Notes under the pieces: model-generated
The model's database searches: none
Told to the model about the DNA's origin: nothing
The model's input: the letters and a program-made list of their open reading frames with translations, nothing else
Shown here: positions 60,163-64,000 of the stretch, one piece after another
Position numbering within the stretch: the first letter of the stretch is position 1
Layout of the letters: every line of letters begins with the position of its first letter
Assembly: GCA_028023455.1 (NCBI GenBank)
Contig: JAQFVV010012405.1
Location: 8,723,291-8,787,290, forward strand
Source: Epiperipatus broadwayi
Lineage: Eukaryota > Onychophora > Udeonychophora > Euonychophora > Peripatidae
DNA: 64,000 bases
Direction: 5' to 3'
Program-made: the position numbers and the translations under genes

Positions 60163-61632
60163 AATAAGCTAGAATCAAAATAAATAAGTTTCCTAAAAAT
60201 ACTTTATAATAAATACTTTTATTTATTTATTTTGGACTAAAAGCATATAAAATAATTGTTTTTTCAACCACAATTGAGCTTTTTATATTTAACTTGTAAT
60301 AAATGGGTGTGTTGAGGGGGGGGGTATCCAAAATTAATTTAATCAATCTCTAATTATTTTATGTATGTTTTTTTTTCTCCAATGTAAATAAATAAATTAT
60401 TATTAAAAATATATACATAAATTATTTTTCAGTGTTTAGTATTAAGGTTGAAAGTAAAATCATACATATTAAATAACTATCATTCATTTATAATCTAGTT
60501 TTATAATCAATATTTCTTTTATTTTAACTTTAAAAGATTAAGATATTTTTTTAAGTTTTTTAACATATATATATACCATCCTCTCTTGTGATTACTGAAA
60601 TCTTTTTAAAATGATATGAACTTAGAAATTTTATATTAAAATATTTGAAATTTCATCCGCCAATTCCTTTGGATTTAAGAAACTAGGGAACCTACCTAAA
60701 ATATTTTAGATCCATATTACATTGACAGTGTTTTATAACAAATGTACAAAATTTGAGCAAATTATATTGAATATAAATATATTAACCTTTTCATGGTTCA
60801 AAATACCTATTGGCCGAGTGAATTAAAGTTCTAAACTTTTGATTGGTCAATTACAGAATCAGCAATAAAAATATATTCGTCTTTTAATATTAGATTTGTT
60901 TTAGTTTTGTTTGTAAAAAACAAATTAATAATTTGTCAGATTATGAAAGTGAACGAAAGTTTTTTCAAAAATAAATTTCTATTTATAATTATAAAAATAT
61001 TCTATAGCGGAGAAGCTAAAAAGAATGTTCATAACCACAATTTACGTTCGCGTAAAAAAGTAAAGATTTTTTATTAAAATCTTAACTATTTTTCTAAAAT
61101 AATTATATTTTCAGCATATTTTATCAAAATAATTTATAATATGTAAAAAAATATGAAAAAAGTACTCTAAAATATACATTTTTGTTTTGAAAATCAAAAC
61201 AAAGAACTTAGACCTATCAAAATTGTTGGCAAGCGATCCCATTTGTTCAACATGAGAAACAAACAATCAGCATCTTAGAAAGTCCACCTTCTCCCATTGT
61301 TAAAACTTTAAATTTAAATATTATTGATTTTTACTTGTAAAATAATTCTAGAGAGGGCAGCATCTTATGATATGTTTTAAGCTTTAAAATGAATGTAAAT
61401 TTGCTACTATAATGTAAAAAATACCATTTTTTTAGCTGATTCAATAATAATTGAACCTGGCAGTTTAAATTTCTATTTCAAAACATTGACCAATCAAACA
61501 AACCAACAAACAGTTTATAACTTAAATAAAAGCATTTAATAAAAAATGAGACAGTTAATTATTCATAAATGCAACATATATGTATTAATTATTATTATTT
61601 TTAGATTTATTTAAAATGTAATACCAATGCAA
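60163..61632. other. AT-rich DNA, nothing recognised
   Basis: G9 at 60316-60324. No gene. Confidence 0.4.
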
Positions 61633-61994
61633 CATCATTTGATTCTTTCAGCTTACTGCAATAAACAAGATCATTTCTTTTTACTCTAGTGCCACTTGAG
61701 TAATCAATTGTTACTAATGTTAAATGCAATTTAATCTCAATCTCCAAACAAGTTTATGATTTTTGTCTTCATAAATGAGGACACAAAATTCAAAGCTGGA
61801 GACTTGTTGCAGTTACCTATTAGACCACCACCCTTAACTTCTTTATTATCGAGCAAATGCCTGAAATCAGTAAAATCCTAAAGATTTTATCTAACTCAAC
61901 TTTCTATATAGTTATAAAAATTTGAGTTAGTGGGTATATTTTTTAATCTGAATTCTTTCCTAATTATAGATTTTTTTTTTCTTAGTTAGAAACA

Positions 61995-62225
61995 TTGGTA
62001 TTAACATCATTTGATTCTTTCAGTGCACTGCAGTAAACAAAAACATTTCTTTTTTCTTGTCCCTTGTGAGCTTGAGAAACTAATCGAGTATGGGAATTAA
62101 ATTGCTCTAATATCTGATAATGAGTGGCTACTCAAGTATACAATAGATGGTGCTGGAGTAAAGAAAGGAGAAATGCTTTTACTGTAATAAGTTGTAGGAA
62201 TCAAATGATGTGTTGGTATTAACAT
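61995..62225. mobile_element. FB3-type short foldback with perfect 13-bp TSD, nested
   Basis: The 205-bp insert 62008-62212 is flanked by ttggtattaacat at 61995-62007 and 62213-62225. Its ends (catttgattc and gaatcaaatg) are inverted repeats, followed by the agtaaa and acatttct/agaaatgc blocks. Derived from the same family as its host foldback. Confidence 0.85.
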
Positions 62226-62419
62226 TCATAGTGGACCGTGTTCGAATTCATAGTAAATGGGGGGGGGGGGGGGGAAAAAACATATATACAAATAAGAACA
62301 AAACAAGTTACTAACATACATTTAGTTATTGATTTGGTGTCAGATTTATATAATTGTACAAGTTTGGGTTCACAATCTTGGGACATTTTCATGCTGTTAG
62401 GTTAAAAGTGCTATTGGTT

Positions 62420-62465
62420 CCAGTCTTCATTGATAAAGGTAAAAACCAGAAACCAGTCTTCAATA
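62420..62465 (+). ncRNA. Decayed hammerhead relic (FB3 right arm)
   Basis: ttgataa (62430-62436, for CTGATGA), stem II ggt-aaaa-acc, GAAAC (62449-62453), acc/agt for stem III, and C (62458). Collinear with the FB1 HHR, but two core bases are changed. Confidence 0.5.
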
Positions 62466-62562
62466 CTACATCATAATCAATAATTATTTGAGCTTACCAT
62501 AGATCATGCTAGAGTAGAAAAAGGAGAAGTTTGCTTACTGTAATAAATTGAAAGAATCACAT

Positions 62563-64000
62563 TAATACTTGACATTACTATTGAAACAGTATGATTTAGC
62601 TATCATACAGTTTCACCTACTATATATCATAGTAGTCTTCTTTTTCCTAATTTAAACCCCTCGCAGTACATGTATGTAACCTTATAATAGGTAATTTGAT
62701 ATGCAATAGCATATATTAATGTGTATGTGCGGATATGTGCACACATCTAATATATCAATGTTTGTATGCATATACTATATACACAGTTATAATTTTTTAA
62801 AATTTAATAAATTTAAAATAAGTTGTGAACACTGGGAGCACACCTATGTATATATGCAAAGGTAACTGTAATGAGATAGATTTAGTAAACATTATGGACT
62901 TTCTAAATTATATTTAAGTAATTTAATTTACAGAATCGTTGATATTCGCGTGTATATGCTAGAATGTTGACAACTTAAATCTTTTTTTTAAAAAAAGAAT
63001 CAAGGATTATAGATTTCTCAGAATTATTTCTCATTAATTGGTAAACTGAGAATCAAAATGTTAAGGGTGTTTTAAAAAATATTTGTTAAAAGCAAAGACA
63101 AAGTCATTAACTCGGTCCTGCTTGTCAACAAGTACAGGTGGTAAAGGATAGCAGTTGGAAAGGATAGCAGATGAATCAGCCTGTGAGGGAACGATTGTGC
63201 CTTGCCATGCAAGCCACCACAAACAAGCTTTAAACTAAATTCTAAAGCAATTGTAATCATTCCTAAAGCTAGAACTATTATATAGTAAATGTGCACAAAC
63301 TCTATGAACTTAAATTTCTCAAAGAAATGGAGCAATTAACTTTTGAACTTTGCATAATTTGCATATAATTACTTCACTTAGAGCTATGAAGATGAGAGCA
63401 TGTCTCTTGAAAGCGCTTGCAGAGTAATATAATTTTATTTTGTTTTTAAGTAAAAAGCTTTGTGGTCAGGTGCAATAGCGCCTATATTATTTTACATAAT
63501 AATTAAACTGTTAGATAAACGCACTTCTAATTGTGTAAAATTTAAAATAACTTTAAAAAGCTAATTTGTAAATCTTGCCTGATCTAAAATTCTCCTAAAT
63601 CTCTTAAATTAAACTTGTGTAAAGGTAATGATTGTCTCCAGTAATTATTCTATATATTCGCGTCTTTGCTTATACTTATGCATATATTTTATTGCAATGT
63701 GTTTACCAATTTGTGCTATGCCTTCAGAGTGGAGATTACCAAATATTATAACAGCAGAAAGACACTTGTGTGTTCTCAAAAAGTTAATTTATGCTGCTTT
63801 TTGGCACACATCTAAATCTCCGATCTGAAAACCTACTCTTACATATATTAGTTAAGCTACTATGTTTTTGCTTAATGTTTAATTCAGGTTTGCTTATTAA
63901 ATGTCTGTTGAGTTAAGTATGAGAGAATATTTTAAAGCATATTATAAGTAATTAGTTAATTTTTTAAGTCCCAGGTATGCTTTAGCCCTCCTTAGTTTAT
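62563..64000. other. AT-rich DNA, nothing recognised
   Basis: No gene, domain or repeat recognised to the end of the window; the ORFs at 63072 (minus) and 63628 (plus) show no known motif. Confidence 0.4.

Larger units (their letters stand above)
61633..62562. mobile_element. FB3: larger foldback related to FB1, with another foldback nested inside
   Basis: Left arm (61633-61800: catcatttgattctttca, cttactgcaataaac, ttactctagtgcca) and right arm (62390-62562, the reverse complement of the same blocks) form an imperfect inverted repeat. The gagtaatcaatt and gtcttcat blocks relate it to FB1. An HHR relic lies in the right arm. Target duplication not recognised. The centre contains a second foldback (61995-62225). 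Confidence 0.6.

Noticed and set aside
61619-62575. taatac repeats as the target duplication of the large FB3 element
   Set aside because: Only six bases agree; the rest of a 13-bp alignment fails.

Overview
This 64 kb window is eukaryotic, A+T-rich (around 70% by eye) and almost certainly from an invertebrate animal genome. I see no convincing host gene, exon or functional structural RNA gene. Everything recognisable is mobile DNA or its debris: two LINE families (a LINE with an SGNH/esterase-like domain, 'LINE-A', and an RTE-type LINE), a nearly intact Penelope-like element (PLE), a decayed LTR retrotransposon with a lysine-tRNA primer site, tRNA-derived SINEs, two hAT-type MITEs, a pogo/Tigger transposase relic, and a superfamily of foldback (long inverted repeat) elements. 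The ORFs of more than 60 codons outside these elements look like chance ORFs of AT-rich DNA. Species cannot be assigned from sequence alone.

Layout. 1-4210: LINE-A copy broken by frameshifts. 4584-10600: LTR-retrotransposon relic with diverged long direct repeats, a tRNA-Lys primer-binding site exactly at the left repeat boundary, an ORF1-like relic and a 67-bp tandem array, with two small foldback derivatives inserted. 10600-22860: mostly featureless AT-rich DNA holding a tRNA-Gly SINE, a ~1 kb inverted-repeat element, a hAT MITE, a PLE fragment and several short tandem duplications. 22862-23514: hammerhead foldback. 23810-30215: LINE relics, including an RTE element and four head-to-tail 5'-truncated LINE-A copies. 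30900-36280: foldback fragments, local repeats, a long (AAC/AAT)n microsatellite, a hAT MITE and a second tRNA-Gly SINE. 36988-41315: PLE inserted in or beside an RTE fragment, flanked by a target-site duplication. 41450-62562: foldback elements, a Tigger relic, LINE/RTE 3' ends, tRNA-like relics and unassigned AT-rich DNA.

The most interesting signal is a group of foldback elements whose inverted arms carry type I hammerhead-ribozyme (HHR) motifs: CUGANGA, a short stem II, GAAA, a palindromic stem III, then a cleavage site and a stem I that pairs. At least two sequence families (FB1 and FB2) have intact cores, and the PLE pseudo-LTRs carry a third, less regular HHR-like motif next to a tRNA-like Pol III promoter. 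Eight foldback insertions are bounded by direct repeats of exactly 13 bp, which implies one integration machinery with a fixed stagger. A working model (inference) is that these are non-autonomous, ribozyme-bearing elements, akin to retrozymes, mobilised by a PLE-type reverse transcriptase/GIY-YIG endonuclease of the kind encoded at 38.4-40.9 kb.
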